Assembly (NCBI GenBank): GCA_025667525.1
Contig: CM046879.1
Span: forward strand, 359,928,639 to 359,992,638
Origin: Glebionis coronaria
Taxonomy: Eukaryota > Streptophyta > Magnoliopsida > Asterales > Asteraceae
Direction of reading: 5' to 3'
Length of the DNA stretch: 64,000 bases
The notes under the pieces were generated by a model. It saw only the letters and a program-made list of their open reading frames with translations. It was not told the origin of the DNA and ran no database searches. This document shows, piece by piece, positions 47,117 to 59,700 of the stretch. Position 1 is the first letter of the stretch. Every line of letters starts with the position of its first letter. A program made the position numbers and the translations under genes.

Positions 47117-48846
47117 TGATAGGTGTGTAAACACCCATCTTTTCACCACTTATTTCTGGCTAAAACAAGACCAAAACACGTATTTAATATCATTTGTTTG
47201 GGATTATGCGTGGTTTTTGTGTTTATTGTGTTTTCAGAGTCAACCGGATGAATATTGAAGAAAACATGGGATTGCACGGGTTTTATCGAAGAAAAAGACC
47301 CAAGACGAAGTCTATTGTCCAAGAGATGCAAAAGATTTGAAGTCATTGTGCCTATTTGAAGATTTATCGAAGAATAGAACCAAAGATGGAAGATTCATAT
47401 ATGTCAAAGAACTCGAGTCTATTAAATAAAAGATTATAAGACGAGTTGGAATTATTCACCGACACTTCTCAAATTTCAAGTTGGAAACGTTTATTTAAAA
47501 GAAGCGTGAAGACTAAAGAAGAAAGAAGAAAAAGAAGCCCAAACCAAAGCCCAATCACAAGCCCACCACCACAAGACACGCCTATAAATAGGACTCTACT
47601 TCACAAATTTCACACACTTAGTCTTTTAGGTAGTTTTTAGTTTTAGAGAGAGAAAGTTCTAAACTTTCTCTCACTAGATTCCATCTTTTTTCTCTTTCTA
47701 GATCAAAACTTTTGTATTATCCTTCATTAATCAAGTTCAAGTTTTTTTTCTTTAATCTTTAATCTCATCCTTCCTTTCTTTGATTTTGATTGATTTTGGT
47801 ACAAATCTCGTATGATCCGTGTTGTTCATCAATGATTTGTGCTTAAAAAGTTGATTACTTTTTATGTTTCCTTAAGTTTATACATAAATAAGCTTTGAGA
47901 TCCTTGTTCTTATTGGCTTATTTGTTGATTTAGCTTATTTACTTTTTAAAGATTTTATAAAAAGTTCATCTTTTTATCATTTGATTTATAAGTTTGATTA
48001 TTTGAAGCTTAGATAAAGTGTTCTTAGTGCTTATTTGATCAGATTATTATTGAATTCGAGCTAGTTTTGGGAGTTAGCTTATTCCATAAGCTCATTTCCC
48101 TTGCTTTAGTCTCGGGTTTGCATAGATTTCAGAAAGGGTAAAACCCCTTTCCGATTGGATTATTCCGACCAGACACACAACCCTCTTTCCGATCGCCCGA
48201 TCGGAAAAGGGTTTTGTTTTTCCGATTGTTCCTTGTTTTGGGCATATTCCGATTTGAACCTGTGTTGCACACATTCCGATTGAGACCCATCAGCATATTC
48301 CGATTGTCTTTATTTTTTGATTATTCCGATTGGTAATTTTCCAAATATTCCGATTACACCTCTTTTGAACATTCCGATTGAGACCAATTGTTAGTATTCC
48401 GATTGTGCCATACTTGTCCTTTATTCCGATCAGACTACTCCTCAACATTCCGATCATTCGATCGGAATACATTCCGATTACACCCAGTTTTTGGTTATTC
48501 CGATTCACTTGTTTTGCTTTGTTCCGTTCTTACTTTCTTTTAGTACTTTTCAATTAAGTTCTTATTTTTTTTACAAAGTGTTCCAAGTGTTAGTTTTTAT
48601 TAAGTGTTCATTTGTTTTCCTCATATAATCGTTAAGTTTCCAATCATTTATTTTTAAACTCGTCTTTTACTTTAATCATTCAAGCTTTAAGTTTACTCGT
48701 TGACACTTTATTAATTGTTATTAGATTAAAATAGATAAACAAACCATCACCTTTTTATTAACCAAGAACAAATCATTCCAATTAGAGCCGAGATCAATTC
48801 GAGAGGACTGAGAGATAAATTGAACCCATACAAAACGCAAGTATCA
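47117..48846 (+). repeat. 3' LTR of element C
   Basis: Same length and termini as the 5' LTR; followed by GGAGC. Confidence 0.95.
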
Positions 48847-50678
48847 GGAGCCGTGTAGGTTGTTTGTTTTGTGTGTTGTGATTGTGCAGGGACATGTGCT
48901 TAATGATCCACTTTTGGTATTTTTGATGAGACCCGTGTTCCCGTGTTTCCCGTGTACCCGGTTCCTTCGATAAGTTTTTGCTATTGTGATTCAATCTTGT
49001 ATATATATAAAACAAATAAATGTAATCACTTTAGTTGTCCCTTCCTTAGCTCGATTTTAAACAACGTACTCAATGTCCTAAGTGTAGGGGAGTTTATTCT
49101 CCTACATGCTTAAACATTGAGGACAATGTTTATATTAAGTGTAGGGGGATTTCTATCAAAATTTTAGTGGACTTTTCCATGAATTTGACCCCATTTAATC
49201 GGAAAATTTAAAAAAATTTCAACGTTTTTCAAATTTTTGATCTATTTTGGCCTAGTAGTATTTTTATGTATTTTTCTTTTGACATCGCATCTTATTTATA
49301 TTTTCCATTTCAAGAATAAAGTCAAAAATAAATAAATGAATAAAATGGTTTTAACAAGTTTAGATATCTTTGGTATATTAGGCCAGTCGTGAATATTTTG
49401 ACTCAACCCGAGTTTACTTGTCCAAGTTTACTCTAGCTAGTATCCTTAACCATATGGACCTTAATTGGTTTATTAGGCTAAGCATCCACGAATCTCATTC
49501 CTTGAGATTTTAAATTGTGGATAACGAGAAATGACAGAGTTGATAATAAGTTTAAGGGTTAATTTTTGCTTATATGGTTTTTGTGGCTCTTTCTTCCCGC
49601 TTGTATATTTAATTGCTTAATAAATGAGGATTTTTGCGATGTCGATTCGATATCTTAACTCTTAGCCAAATCTTTAATCTCCTTGTAATTAAAGCATGAA
49701 CACATTGAGGGTGCCAGCGTTGTGGACTTCCGACTAAGGTGGCTCATAACCACTAAGTAGAAGGTATTCAGACCATGGGACCGCAGAATTTGGCCTACTA
49801 TATATATCATAATAAAAAAGAATAAGATTAAAACATGACCTCAAGGAGCCTTAGGGTGTGGGGAATGTAGCACGAACCTTGTCATTAGAGCCTTAGGGTG
49901 TATGGCATGGTAAGTGTTGAACAAAAATTGATTCAAAAATCAATTCCCTCGTTTATCGTTCAAGGAGCCTTAGGGTGTGGACAATAGACGGGGAGCATTT
50001 TTACATCTTAAAGAGCCTAATGGTATATGATGTGAACTTGCTAAACTCCACATAAAGTCAACATGACTTTGGAGGAATAATTAATAAGTAGTACTATTTG
50101 GCCAAATTTTGGGTCCGGGAATTTATTCCCCAAATCGTGTTAAATCATCCTTGATGTGGGCTTACTTTAGTGACAACGTTTTTTAGGACTAGGTTAGGTT
50201 TTGAGTGTCGGGTTTGCACCGTTTGGCCTTCATTTTTGGAATAATAATTATCAAATAAGTCAAATGAGCCTACGGGTGAATGACAATCAATAAAATCTAG
50301 AGATACAAAGTAGGAATTGGAGAAAGAGTTTACACAATTGTCTTATATAAGTGGTTTTAACTTGAGGACTTATGGTAAATAATGATCTCGTTTTTAAGCT
50401 TGGTATGGGAAACGTGAAACTTGAGGGTGATTAATATTCATGACACCAAAGCCCTGATTAAAGTCTTAGATTTCTTTACAAGTTTCTTTCATCAAATAAT
50501 TTCCAAGTTAATAAATTGTTATAACTTTTGTTTCCTTTAAAAGTTTTCATCTTTTCATCATAGTAGTAGTCGTAATAGTAATAAAGGCCGAGATGGATTA
50601 ATTATGTGAAAAATGTAACTTAATGCTTTAAAACTATGCATTGCATGGGGTCATTGCAATGGTTAAGTGTATGGGATT
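48847..50678 (+). other. Element B 3' non-coding region
   Basis: Continues B after the C insertion. TAAGTGTAGGGG at about 49079 and 49136 flanks the same TAAACATTG hairpin, and GTTAAGTGTATGGG lies before the LTR. GAGCCTTAGGGTGT is repeated at about 49847, 49890 and 49967, with decayed copies near 50012 and 50263. No coding region. Confidence 0.8.
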
Positions 50679-50799
50679 TAATAAGTGTGTAAACACTTAT
50701 CCTTTTGCCACTAAAATCAAAGAAAAACAAGACCTAATCATGTGTTTTATATCGTAAAAGTCAGAATTACGCGTGGTTTTGTGTTTTTGTGTTAAAATA
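50679..50799 (+). repeat. Element B 3' LTR, first 121 bp only
   Basis: Nearly identical to 32734-32854, then abruptly replaced by Copia gag sequence. Confidence 0.9.
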
Positions 50800-51278
50800 T
50801 TAAACAGGTTAAAAATAATCCTACCAAAAGTTTTGTTCCTAGGGCAGTACTTATGAAACAAGGGCTAGTATCCTTAAAGTCTGGTAAACCAAGTACCGGA
50901 AAGCCTAAACCTACAAGTACTGCTAGACCAAACTCAAGTACTGTTGGTTTAAAGTCTGTAAAACCAATGTTCTCCAAGACTTCTAAGAAAGTTTCTGAAA
51001 AAGTTAAAACACCTAGAAGCAAGGACAAGAACAAACCATTACAAATGTGGGTTCCTAAAAGAGATATACCATGTGTTAAAGCAAGTACCGCTAAAGCAGT
51101 ACTTAAGTCAAAGAAGTCAGAGCACATAGAGTCACCCTATGAATTTGACTACATAAATGAAACCATGAAGTATAAGAGTAAAAGTAGCATTATTGGAAAT
51201 GATTCAGTACAAACTCTTAAATGTGTAGGTCCCACAAGATCCGAGCCAAATGTGGCTTGGGTCCCTGTTAAAAACTAA
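50800..51278 (+). pseudogene. Copia A gag, C-terminal part
   Basis: Open from the junction with the B LTR. Lys/Ser/Thr-rich, with S-T-G-K-P-K-P-T-S-T-A-R-P-N-S-S-T and ending A-W-V-P-V-K-N before TAA. The same ending (A-W-V-P-K-E-N) closes the gag of Copia D. The word AGTACC or AGTACT appears about seven times. The capsid and zinc-knuckle parts are missing, removed with the rest of the LTR by the deletion at 50799/50800. Confidence 0.82.
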
Positions 51279-51879
51279 TGAGTTTTATTTGTGTGAAGGG
51301 GCATCTCATTGATGAATTAAAAGATAAACGAATTGTAGATAGTGGATGCTCAAGACACATGACAGGGAACAAAGATTTTCTTGCTGAATTTGAAGAATTT
51401 AGAGGAGGTCCAGTAGCCTTTGGGGGTAGCAAAGGTAGAATCACTGGCAAAGGGAAAATCAACACAGGAAAGTTGGAATTTGAAGATGTTTTCTTTGTAA
51501 AAGAATTGAATGAGTTCAATCTCTTTTCTGTATCACAAATGTGTGATAAGAAGAACAAGGTGCTATTCACAGACAAAGACTGCTTGGTGTTGTCCAAAGA
51601 CTTTGAGATGCCTAAGGAATCTCAAATACTGCTTAAAGTACCCATGCAAGAAAATATGTACACCTTTAATCTTTGTACTATTACTCCAACAGGTGGTATT
51701 ACATGTTTGCTAGCTAAGGCTTCTTTAGATGAGTCAAACTTATGGCATAGAAGGTTAGGTCATGTGAATTTCAAGAATCTTAATAGATTGGTAAAAAGTA
51801 ATTTGGTTAGAGGTCTACCTAACAAATCTTTTCAAAATGATTTCACATGTGCTGCTTGTCAAAAAGGTAAACAACATAG
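51278..51879 (+). pseudogene. Copia A pol, first part: protease and pre-integrase (split by Copia D)
   Basis: ATG overlaps the gag stop by one base (TAATG). Protease active site [12 protein letters not shown]. The GAG-pre-integrase domain has [11 protein letters not shown] and C-A-A-C-Q-K-G-K-Q-H, where Copia D is inserted with a CATAG duplication. The frame continues at 63895. No stop is visible in the part shown, but the LTR and most of gag are lost. Confidence 0.92.
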
Positions 51880-52380
51880 TGTTGATCCCAAACTTAGATC
51901 GATTAAGCTTTGTGTATACGAGATTAGATCAAGTACTACACGTAGAGAAACCTTTGCTTATGAATAAAGTAACAAAGTGTTATGCGGAATTAACACTTGA
52001 TCTAAAACACAATGATGTTAAACAAACTTTCACTTGTATTAGAATAATCGTACTTGGTTACAATGAAAGGGTTTAACAATCGAAAACTTATGAAAACTGA
52101 TATATGACTTTAACCTAAAAGACCTTCTTTTATAGAACAAGAAGTCTTGTACAATAAGCTACGAATCAACTATTCTAGGTAAAGATAATAATAGAAAATA
52201 CAATGTTGTGCTTATCTTTACCATACATAAATAAAGAAACAAATAAACAAAAGATATTCCATCAGTGTCAATCTTCAAGGCTTTCAGCGTTGACTTCTAT
52301 CAGCGTCCAATGTCAATCTATCAACGTTGACTTTCTTCTTATCAGCGTTTAGTGATCTGACCCATATTTTATTCCCAACA
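51880..52380 (-). repeat. 3' LTR of Copia D
   Basis: Carries three full CAGCG words near its transcriptional start side and a TATA box at 52127-52134. Confidence 0.95.
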
Positions 52381-52391
52381 ATCCTCCCCTA
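52381..52391 (-). other. Polypurine tract of Copia D
   Basis: The minus strand reads TAGGGGAGGAT directly before the 3' LTR. Confidence 0.85.
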
Positions 52392-52439
52392 AAATTGATA
52401 TATATTCCAATGATCAAGTTTCTGAATAAAACTTAAGAC

Positions 52440-55400
52440 TTAGGAGGAATCTTGCAAAAACTTCTTATGTTGGTGATAAACATATCTGATCAAGTCCTTG
52501 GCCACGTCACTAGTATAATCAATCTCCAAGGGTGTCTCTAGCATCTTCTCCAACACTTCTTTGGACAAGAAATAGTCAGCATCCACAAGTAAATACTCTG
52601 AAAACTTTGTAGAGCTCATATGAAATACACCACAAGTAGAATATAGCCTCCAATGAAGATTACTGAGATCATCTTCAAGATCCTTCCAAATGGCAGGATC
52701 TGCTTCTTTTGGACCACACAAAGTCATAAATGTGTTCCAAAGTCTTATTCCATTTGCTGAAGTAGGTGCTTCAGCTGTATACTTGGCCTCTATTAATCTC
52801 CATAGATGCACCAAGTCTTCCCTGTCTATGCTTGCAAATATAGAAATAACTGAAGTGAAAGTATGTACCTCCTTTCCAAATCGTCCAATCTTCCAAAATC
52901 CACACTCATCTTCATCAAAACTGATGATTGGATTTCTGTCATCTAGAGGTACTACATTTACCAAATCTGAAGCTTCCAATGGAGAAAGCTTGAGATGCTT
53001 CCTTATTACACCTTCAGTTGGAAAATACACATCCATATCCTTAGGAAATTGGAAAGGATCTCCTTTCTTCACTGGTCTTTGAGCAATCCTTATTTCCTTT
53101 TGAATCTGCATTTCCTCAGCAAGCTCTTGTTTTCTTTCTTCTGAAAGAAACTGGTAGACATTCTGTTCTTGCACCTTCCTCCAAATAGGATGTGCCCTAT
53201 ACTCTAGCTCCTCAAAAGACAAGGCCAGCAACTTCTTGTATGTCCATCTGGGCTGATGGCATCTAAGCAACTTATAGTATAACTGCCTTCTATCCCTTTT
53301 GAGCCAGGTCTTGACCTCTTGTGCATTAAACCTCATAATCACCTTTATGTCATCTTGTACCCTAAGCAGAACTTCCAACCCCTAAATTTGATCTGATAAG
53401 CTCATTCCTGGGTTGTCCATAACCTTGTCTTCCCAAGCATGGTACATTCTGGTGATTTCTGGTAGGTCCCAATCAATCTGATTCTTCAACTCACTCAACC
53501 TTTCCTTTGCTAGCTCATCCCCATATTCAAGCCTTTCTGGATCTTCAATAATTTGAATACTTGAATCTGAGCTATCACCATCTTTTCCATCACCACTTTC
53601 TTCCTCACTCTCAGAAACAACAAATGGTGATCTTCTACTCCTCTTCAATTCTTTTTCCATAAGTTGTGCAGCCAACTGTTCATCAAAAGCAATTTGTGCT
53701 GCATCTTTCTTTGGAACATCTTCTTCAATCAAAATACCTTTACCTTTGTCTTTTGGATCAATAATTGGTAAAGTGGAAGAAGAAACCTGTGTGGACACAT
53801 CTTTGATGATTGTTGATGGCTGGAATACATCAACACCACCTGCAACCTTGTCAGCGTTCAAGTTGCTCCTATCAGTGCCACGATTTCCTTTATCAGCGTC
53901 CAAACCTGTATCAACGCCCAATGTTTCTTTGAAAGATCCTTCCAAGTTCTTTGGTGTCACCTTGGATGTATCAACAACTGGGTGCTTCTTCAAGTTGGTG
54001 AGTGCTTCAGCAACCTGCAAAGATTCACTAAATTGTGAACTCTTTTCTGAACTCTTCTCACTAGCTGTGTGAATCAACTCATCCTCCTCATCCTCTTCAT
54101 CCTCCCCTTTGGAAGATTCCTCCATTAAACTCCTGCTAGTTGGATTCTCCAAAACAGTTACTCTCTCCCTCAAAGCTTGGAGTTCACGTCCCTGTTTGTT
54201 GACAGTTTGTACAAGACTGACATTTTGCTTTTGCAAGCTAATGACAGCAGCCGTCAATTCAATGATTGTCATGGGTTCCAATCTGCCCTCAGCTAGAATG
54301 GGGATTTGACCTCCCAAAATAGAATCATGGGGCATGGATGAGGTCTTAATGATGTTGGGACTGTCTTGACCAGCTTCTAAGCCTGTGTCAATAGCCCCAG
54401 CCTCACCCATTTCACCAGCCACACTTGTGGAGGTGGTTCTCTCTACTACAAGGCTAGGATCACTAGAGGAGAACACTCCAGTAACCCTTTGGCGTTTAGT
54501 TAACCTAGATTGTAATAGGGTAGAAGATGAAGTAGATTGTGTGGGTGTGGGTTGATTAAGGGGTGTTTGGGATTGTTCAGGAATTGTATCAGTGTTGGGA
54601 TTGGCTGTGTCAGCGCCCACATTGTGAGTGTCAGTGCTGAGTTGGTCAATATCCATGTTTTCTGGTGAAGGTGATGGTTCATGAATAGGCTCAAGTTGGG
54701 GTTCAGGGTCTGGTTGTGGTTGTGGTTGTGGTTGTGGTTGTGCAGCCTGAATTACTTCAAGCATGGGTTGGGTAAGAGGTATGGATTCATTTGTGGAGCT
54801 CATTTTAGCAAAAATGGTTTTCTGTTGTTTAGGGATCTCATAAAAAGTGTCATGATCCCTAGAACAATACTCTTGTAAATCAAAGACCATTTGCAAAAAT
54901 CAAGGGTAAGCCAAAGTCATTTTACTTCCCTTGTTTTTACACATCCCTTCAAAAATCATTTTTGAAAAATTATACTTAAGCCCACGTGTTATACAAACCA
55001 AAGCACTTGCTATTGACCTGTTTATTTCATTAAAAGAAGTGCATTTTGGACTTAAGCATTGTAAAAGGACATGTATCAAATATTTCCAGTCAGAGGGAAA
55101 TTCCTGCTTATGATATTTATTTAAAGTGACAGCAGCAGGAATAGGATAACCCAATTCCCTAAGACCCTGTTCTATTGTTGCAATGGCAAGGGTAGTCACA
55201 CCATCAGCGTCATCAAGACGCAAAGCTTGGCGAACCAAGGCTTCAGTGACCACCCATGTTCTTCCATGAATAGTAGATGTTAATGTGGTTACTCCGTTAG
55301 TTGTTGTGGAACTTACATTGTTCCAAAACTGTCTAATGTGTGCGACAGGGACTAATGGTGAATGAGAAAGTGCATACCTTAGATAGGATGCATTTAAAAA

Positions 55401-55517
55401 TGCCACCATTTGTGAATACTGAGGAAACAAAGCATCATCAGCAGTCAAGTAAGCTACCATATTGTGTTGGCTCTTGAACTCCAATGTTAAATTCTTTGAG
55501 TTGAATTTGGGTGCCAT
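52440..55517 (-). pseudogene. Copia D third ORF (envelope-position ORF) with two in-frame stops
   Basis: One frame of about 1,025 codons from the ATG at 55517, interrupted by TGA at 54900-54902 and TAG at 53382-53384. Residues 1-205 form a compact domain (MAPKFNSKNLTLEFKSQHNM ... Y-L-T-A-D-D-A). I recall similar sequences in Asteraceae predictions misnamed synaptobrevin or longin-like. The middle part is low complexity: a Pro-Gln dipeptide run, acidic Ser-rich stretches and a leucine-patterned helix (LQKQNVSLVQTVNKQGRELQ). The last 312 codons are charged and helical with aromatic patches (R-D-R-R-Q-L-Y-Y-K-L-L, C-H-Q-P-R-W-T-Y). No signal peptide or membrane helix is evident, so an envelope role is not supported. 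Function unknown. Confidence 0.75.
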
Positions 55518-56771
55518 GATTGAAAACTGTTTAGGTTATGTGATATGGGAAAAATCTAGGAGAAAAAGAGTTAGACAAGAAAATATGAATACCCAGAATA
55601 AAAAGATTAGCCAAATTTATAGGAGAGATGCATGATTTTGATTGGCCAAAAATGAGGCGGTTATATTCAAAGAGCAATGATGAAAATCTTGAATCAAATA
55701 TAACTTATCTTATGCATTAATTAAAAGTAACTTATCCCCAAAATTACGGCCAAAGATTAGTCAAAAATAACAACTGGGTAGGGCCCACTAGGTGTCAACG
55801 GTCAAAAATAGCCCATCAGCGCCCAACGGCTATATTTTCTTGTCAGCGTTTGCCTAAAGCCTTGCCAGCGTCACGATTGGACGTAACAGCGTTTGGAGAA
55901 AAACTTGTCAGCGTCTAATAAAAATAAAAATATTTAAAAAGAAAAAGACCTTAACAAAGTAATTTATCCTAAGGGAAATATCTTACAAGTTGATAATAAT
56001 TACTGGGCGGCAAGCACTGTCCATTTATGCACACTTGCTTAAGCAAGATAGACACAAATGACCTCTAGTGTCCCTTGCTAACCAAAATAGTTACCAACAA
56101 AGTTATTTCATAAAATTCTTTGTAACTCCCTGGTAAACCCATAACCAAAGTATTCCCAAGTCTCCCATCAGACCACAACCAATTCTAGGCCAAAAATGTC
56201 TTGGCAGCATGCATAGCTTATCAACTTTGCATGCTACAGTGCCTCATGGTTTAGTAAAACTAACCCATACTCACCTGTGGACACAATCTAGAATTGTGAT
56301 AAGAGTATTATAAGAATACCCAAGGGTCCTAAAGGTTCCTTAAACCTCCCCTTAAACTATGATACATGAGTTCTCAAAATATATAAATGAACATTAAAAA
56401 TTTATGTCAAGATAGGAATATTAATATTCCAACCATCATCCATAAACAAAACATGTCCAAATAGCTCTTCAAAGATCCATAAGCAACTCTGTATCCAATG
56501 GCATAAAGCTATCACCACCTACACATTTAGATGAAAACCACAAAACTAACATCTGTTGCTGACAGCGTCCCGACAACACTTGTCAGCGTTGAAGGAACTC
56601 TTGTCAGCGTTAGACAATAATATCTCCAACAACGGCAAAATAACACTTGACAGCGTTACATTTACCTTTGTCAGTGTTAGAAAAATAAAGTGGAAAATCT
56701 AAATCATCACAAAGACCAATAACAATGCATTATCCTGTACATACTTTTACAAAAAGGTTCCAAAACACATA
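55518..56771 (-). other. Copia D spacer between pol and third ORF
   Basis: No coding region, but nine CAGCG words concentrated at 55815-55915 and 56563-56655. It could hold a splice acceptor or internal promoter for the third ORF; none is clear. Confidence 0.7.
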
Positions 56772-59700
56772 TTAAGTGAGATTAACCATTCCAATATTTG
56801 TTACCAAATATTGAAATCTTCCAGCATCAAAAGGTTTAGTTAATAAATCAGCCACATTATCTTCTGTGTCTACCCTATCTGGTTGTATTAAACCTTTCTC
56901 AAAGCAATCTCTTATAAAATGATGTCTAATTTCTATGTGTTTGGTTTTAGAATGATGTACAGGATTTTTAATAATGCACAAAGTACTGTTATTGTCTACA
57001 AAAATCTTGGTATGCATAAAATTATACCCATAATCCAACAGCTGGTTCTGAATCCATAAGACTTGTCCACAACAAGCAGCTGCAGCAACATATTCTGCTT
57101 CAGTTGTAGAGTTTGCCACCACTGTTTGTTTCTTGCATTGCCAAGATATCAATCTGCTCCCAAGAAATTGGCATCCACCAGTTGTGGATTTCCTATCAAA
57201 CTTGTCACCACCATAATCACTGTCTGAATATGCAATAAGATCCAATGGAGAATCTTTTGGGTACCATAATCCAAGATCTGGATAACACCTTAGGTACCTA
57301 AAAATTCTCTTCACAGCAAAAAGGTGACATTCTTTGGGAGTCACTTGATGGCGTGCACATGCACACACAGCAAACATGATGTCAGGTCTTGAGGCTGTAA
57401 GATACATCAATGATCCAATCATTGATCTATAGTGCCTAACATCCACATCCTTTCCAGCTCCAATTTTTCCCCAAGGGTGTTGCCTATCCATAGGAGTGGA
57501 AGCCTCCTTTTCATGTGGAGAAAAACCATATTTCTTCAAGATTTCAGCTACATACTTGTCTTGGGAGATGAAGATACCATCTTCTTTCTGCTGAACTTGT
57601 AAACCTAGAAAGAAGTTCATCTCACCCATTGCACTCATCTTGAATTTATCTGTCATGAGCTTGGAAAAGTCCTCACTCATTTTTGGATCAGTAGACCCAA
57701 AAATGATGTCATCAACATAGACCTGCACAAGCAACACATGTTTTCCTTTCTTCTTTGTAAACAGTGTCTGATCTATGGTGCCCCTTTTGAAACCATTTTC
57801 CACCAAGTAGGTGGACAATGTACCATACCATGCTCTTGGGGCTTGATGAAGTCCATACATTGCTTTCTTCACTCTATAAACCTTGTCTGGATTCTCAGGA
57901 TCTTCAAAACCAGGAGGTTGCATGACATATACTTCCTCAACAATTGTCCCATAGAGGAAAGAACTCTTCACATCCATTTGATAAACAGTGAAGTTCATAC
58001 AAGAGGCATAAGCTAGAAAAATTCTTATAGCTTCAATTCTTGCAACTGGTGCAAAAACTTCTTCATAATCAATTCCTTCCTCTTGTGTATAACCCTGAGC
58101 TACCAGACGTGCCTTGTTTCTGACCACAATGCCTCTTTCATCTTTCTTGTTCCTTAGAACCCATCTTGTCCCAATTGGTCTCACATATCTAGGACAAGCA
58201 ACCAACTCCCAAACATCCTGTATAGCAAATTGATGAAGCTCATCCTGCATTGCTTCCACCCAGCTAGGTTCTTTGAGAGCATCAAAAATCTTCTTGGGTT
58301 CTTCCTGTGACAGAAAACAGGCAAACAAACATGCTTGTACAAGAGGGGTATCAACCTTCTTGTGTATATTGGCAATAAATCCACCAAGACCTTGATGGGA
58401 TCTTCTTGTCTGAACTGGAGCCATAATATCACCAATGATCTGAGATGTGGGGTGATCCTTTGCTGTGGAAGTGAGAACTCCTCCTTCAAGAAGTCTGGTG
58501 TCCTCAATTTCACGCTCCATGTTGCCAATATCTTCTTCATCTGACTCTGTTTGATCAACATGAATCTCTTCATGAACATTGGAAGGTCCACCTTGTTCAA
58601 AATGTGAAGAGAAAAGATGTGCAAAGGTGTTGTCAAAGTCTGATCCTTGTTTGTCAGCGTTAGGGCTAACAGCGCTTGAACTGCTTGTGTCAGCGTCTGA
58701 TCCATCAGCGTCTGAATTGCTCTTGTCAGCGCTTGATTTCCCTTTGTCAGCGCCTGAAGAAGTATGCACGTTTGTATTTGGTGGTATTTGAAAACCACCA
58801 TTATCTTTTCTAGCAGCAGCAGCAGCAGCATAATACTCATCTGTCCATATAGGAAGTGTAACATATTCTTGTGTGGGAGATGATTTAACTGCTGGTGGTC
58901 CATCCTCCTTAGTAACCTGTATACCTGAAACATTACCAATTCTCTTTTCCAAAACACTTGAAGTTACCTTCACAATGTCTGGATCAGTAACAGGCATATA
59001 ATTTAAAGCTCTAGATAAAGGTTCTAAGTCAAACAACCAATTTGGACCATTTTCAGGATCACTAGGTTTACTTTCTAAAAACCTAACATGTACCTTTTCA
59101 AGTATACGTTTTTCCTTTTTAATGTAAACCCTATATCCTTTGCTCTGCACTGAATAACCCATGAAGTAGCCTTCATCACCTTTTGAATCAAATTTACCTA
59201 GGGCCTCACTAGTTTCTAAAACAACTACATGACAACCAAAAGGCTTGAGAAAGCCAATATTGGGCTTCCTTCCCCAAAGTAATTCATAAGGTGTCTTATT
59301 ATGTATCTTGTTGATCAATGCCCTATTTTGAACATAACAAGCTGTGTTAACAGCTTCAGCCCAAAAGGCTATAGGAAAGTGGGCATCAGCCAACATGGTT
59401 CTGGCTGCTTCAATAAGGGTTCTATTCTTCCTTTCAGCAACCCCATTTTGCTGTGGGGTTCTAGCTATGCTAAACTGCCTAGTAATCCCTTTCTTGGCAC
59501 AAAAATCATCTAGCAACTGATTTCTAAACTCACCCCCATTGTCACTTCTAATAATTTTGACCTCATTACCATTCTTCTTTTTAATTTGGGTAATGAAATT
59601 AATCAGACTTTGGGCAGTTTCACTTTTCTTGGCTAAAAAGAAAGTCCATGTAAACCTGGAATAATCATCAGTGATAACAAAACAATATGATTTACCCTTC

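Larger units (their letters stand above)
37582..48846 (+). mobile_element. Athila-like Ty3/Gypsy element C, full length, coding region mutated
   Basis: Both LTRs are 1,730 bp, starting TGATAGGTGTG and ending AAGTATCA, flanked by GGAGC at 37577-37581 and 48847-48851. A tRNA-Asp-type primer site, gag, protease, RT/RNase H, integrase and a long 3' non-coding region with repeated polypurine motifs follow in order. By eye the LTRs differ at about 25-30 places (about 1.5 percent), so insertion was fairly recent, yet pol has stops and frameshifts. No envelope-like ORF is found after integrase. Confidence 0.95.
32734..50799 (+). mobile_element. Non-autonomous Athila-like element B (host of element C)
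   Basis: The 5' LTR (2,833 bp) starts TAATAAGTGTGTAAACACTT and ends GTATTA. The 3' LTR starts identically at 50679 but only 121 bp remain. Inside are a tRNA-Asp-like primer site, one ORF (35878-37473) and a long non-coding 3' region resembling that of element C. No gag, protease, RT or integrase is present. The core is split by element C. Because the 3' LTR is truncated and joined to Copia A gag, its target duplication cannot be checked. Confidence 0.85.

Noticed and set aside
51262..51282. -1 slippery heptamer between gag and pol of Copia A
   Set aside because: GTTAAAAAC is only a partial match, and the matching place in Copia D (CCCAAAGAAAAC) has no equivalent; the TAATG overlap is what is shared.
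53375..53390. Programmed stop readthrough in the Copia D third ORF
   Set aside because: The stops are followed by TTTTTG and GGGTTG, not the CAR-YYA context; ordinary mutation is simpler.
52440..55517. Synaptobrevin or longin identity for the Copia D third ORF
   Set aside because: I recall such labels on similar Asteraceae predictions, but I see no longin or SNARE motif and the position in the element marks it as a retroelement ORF.
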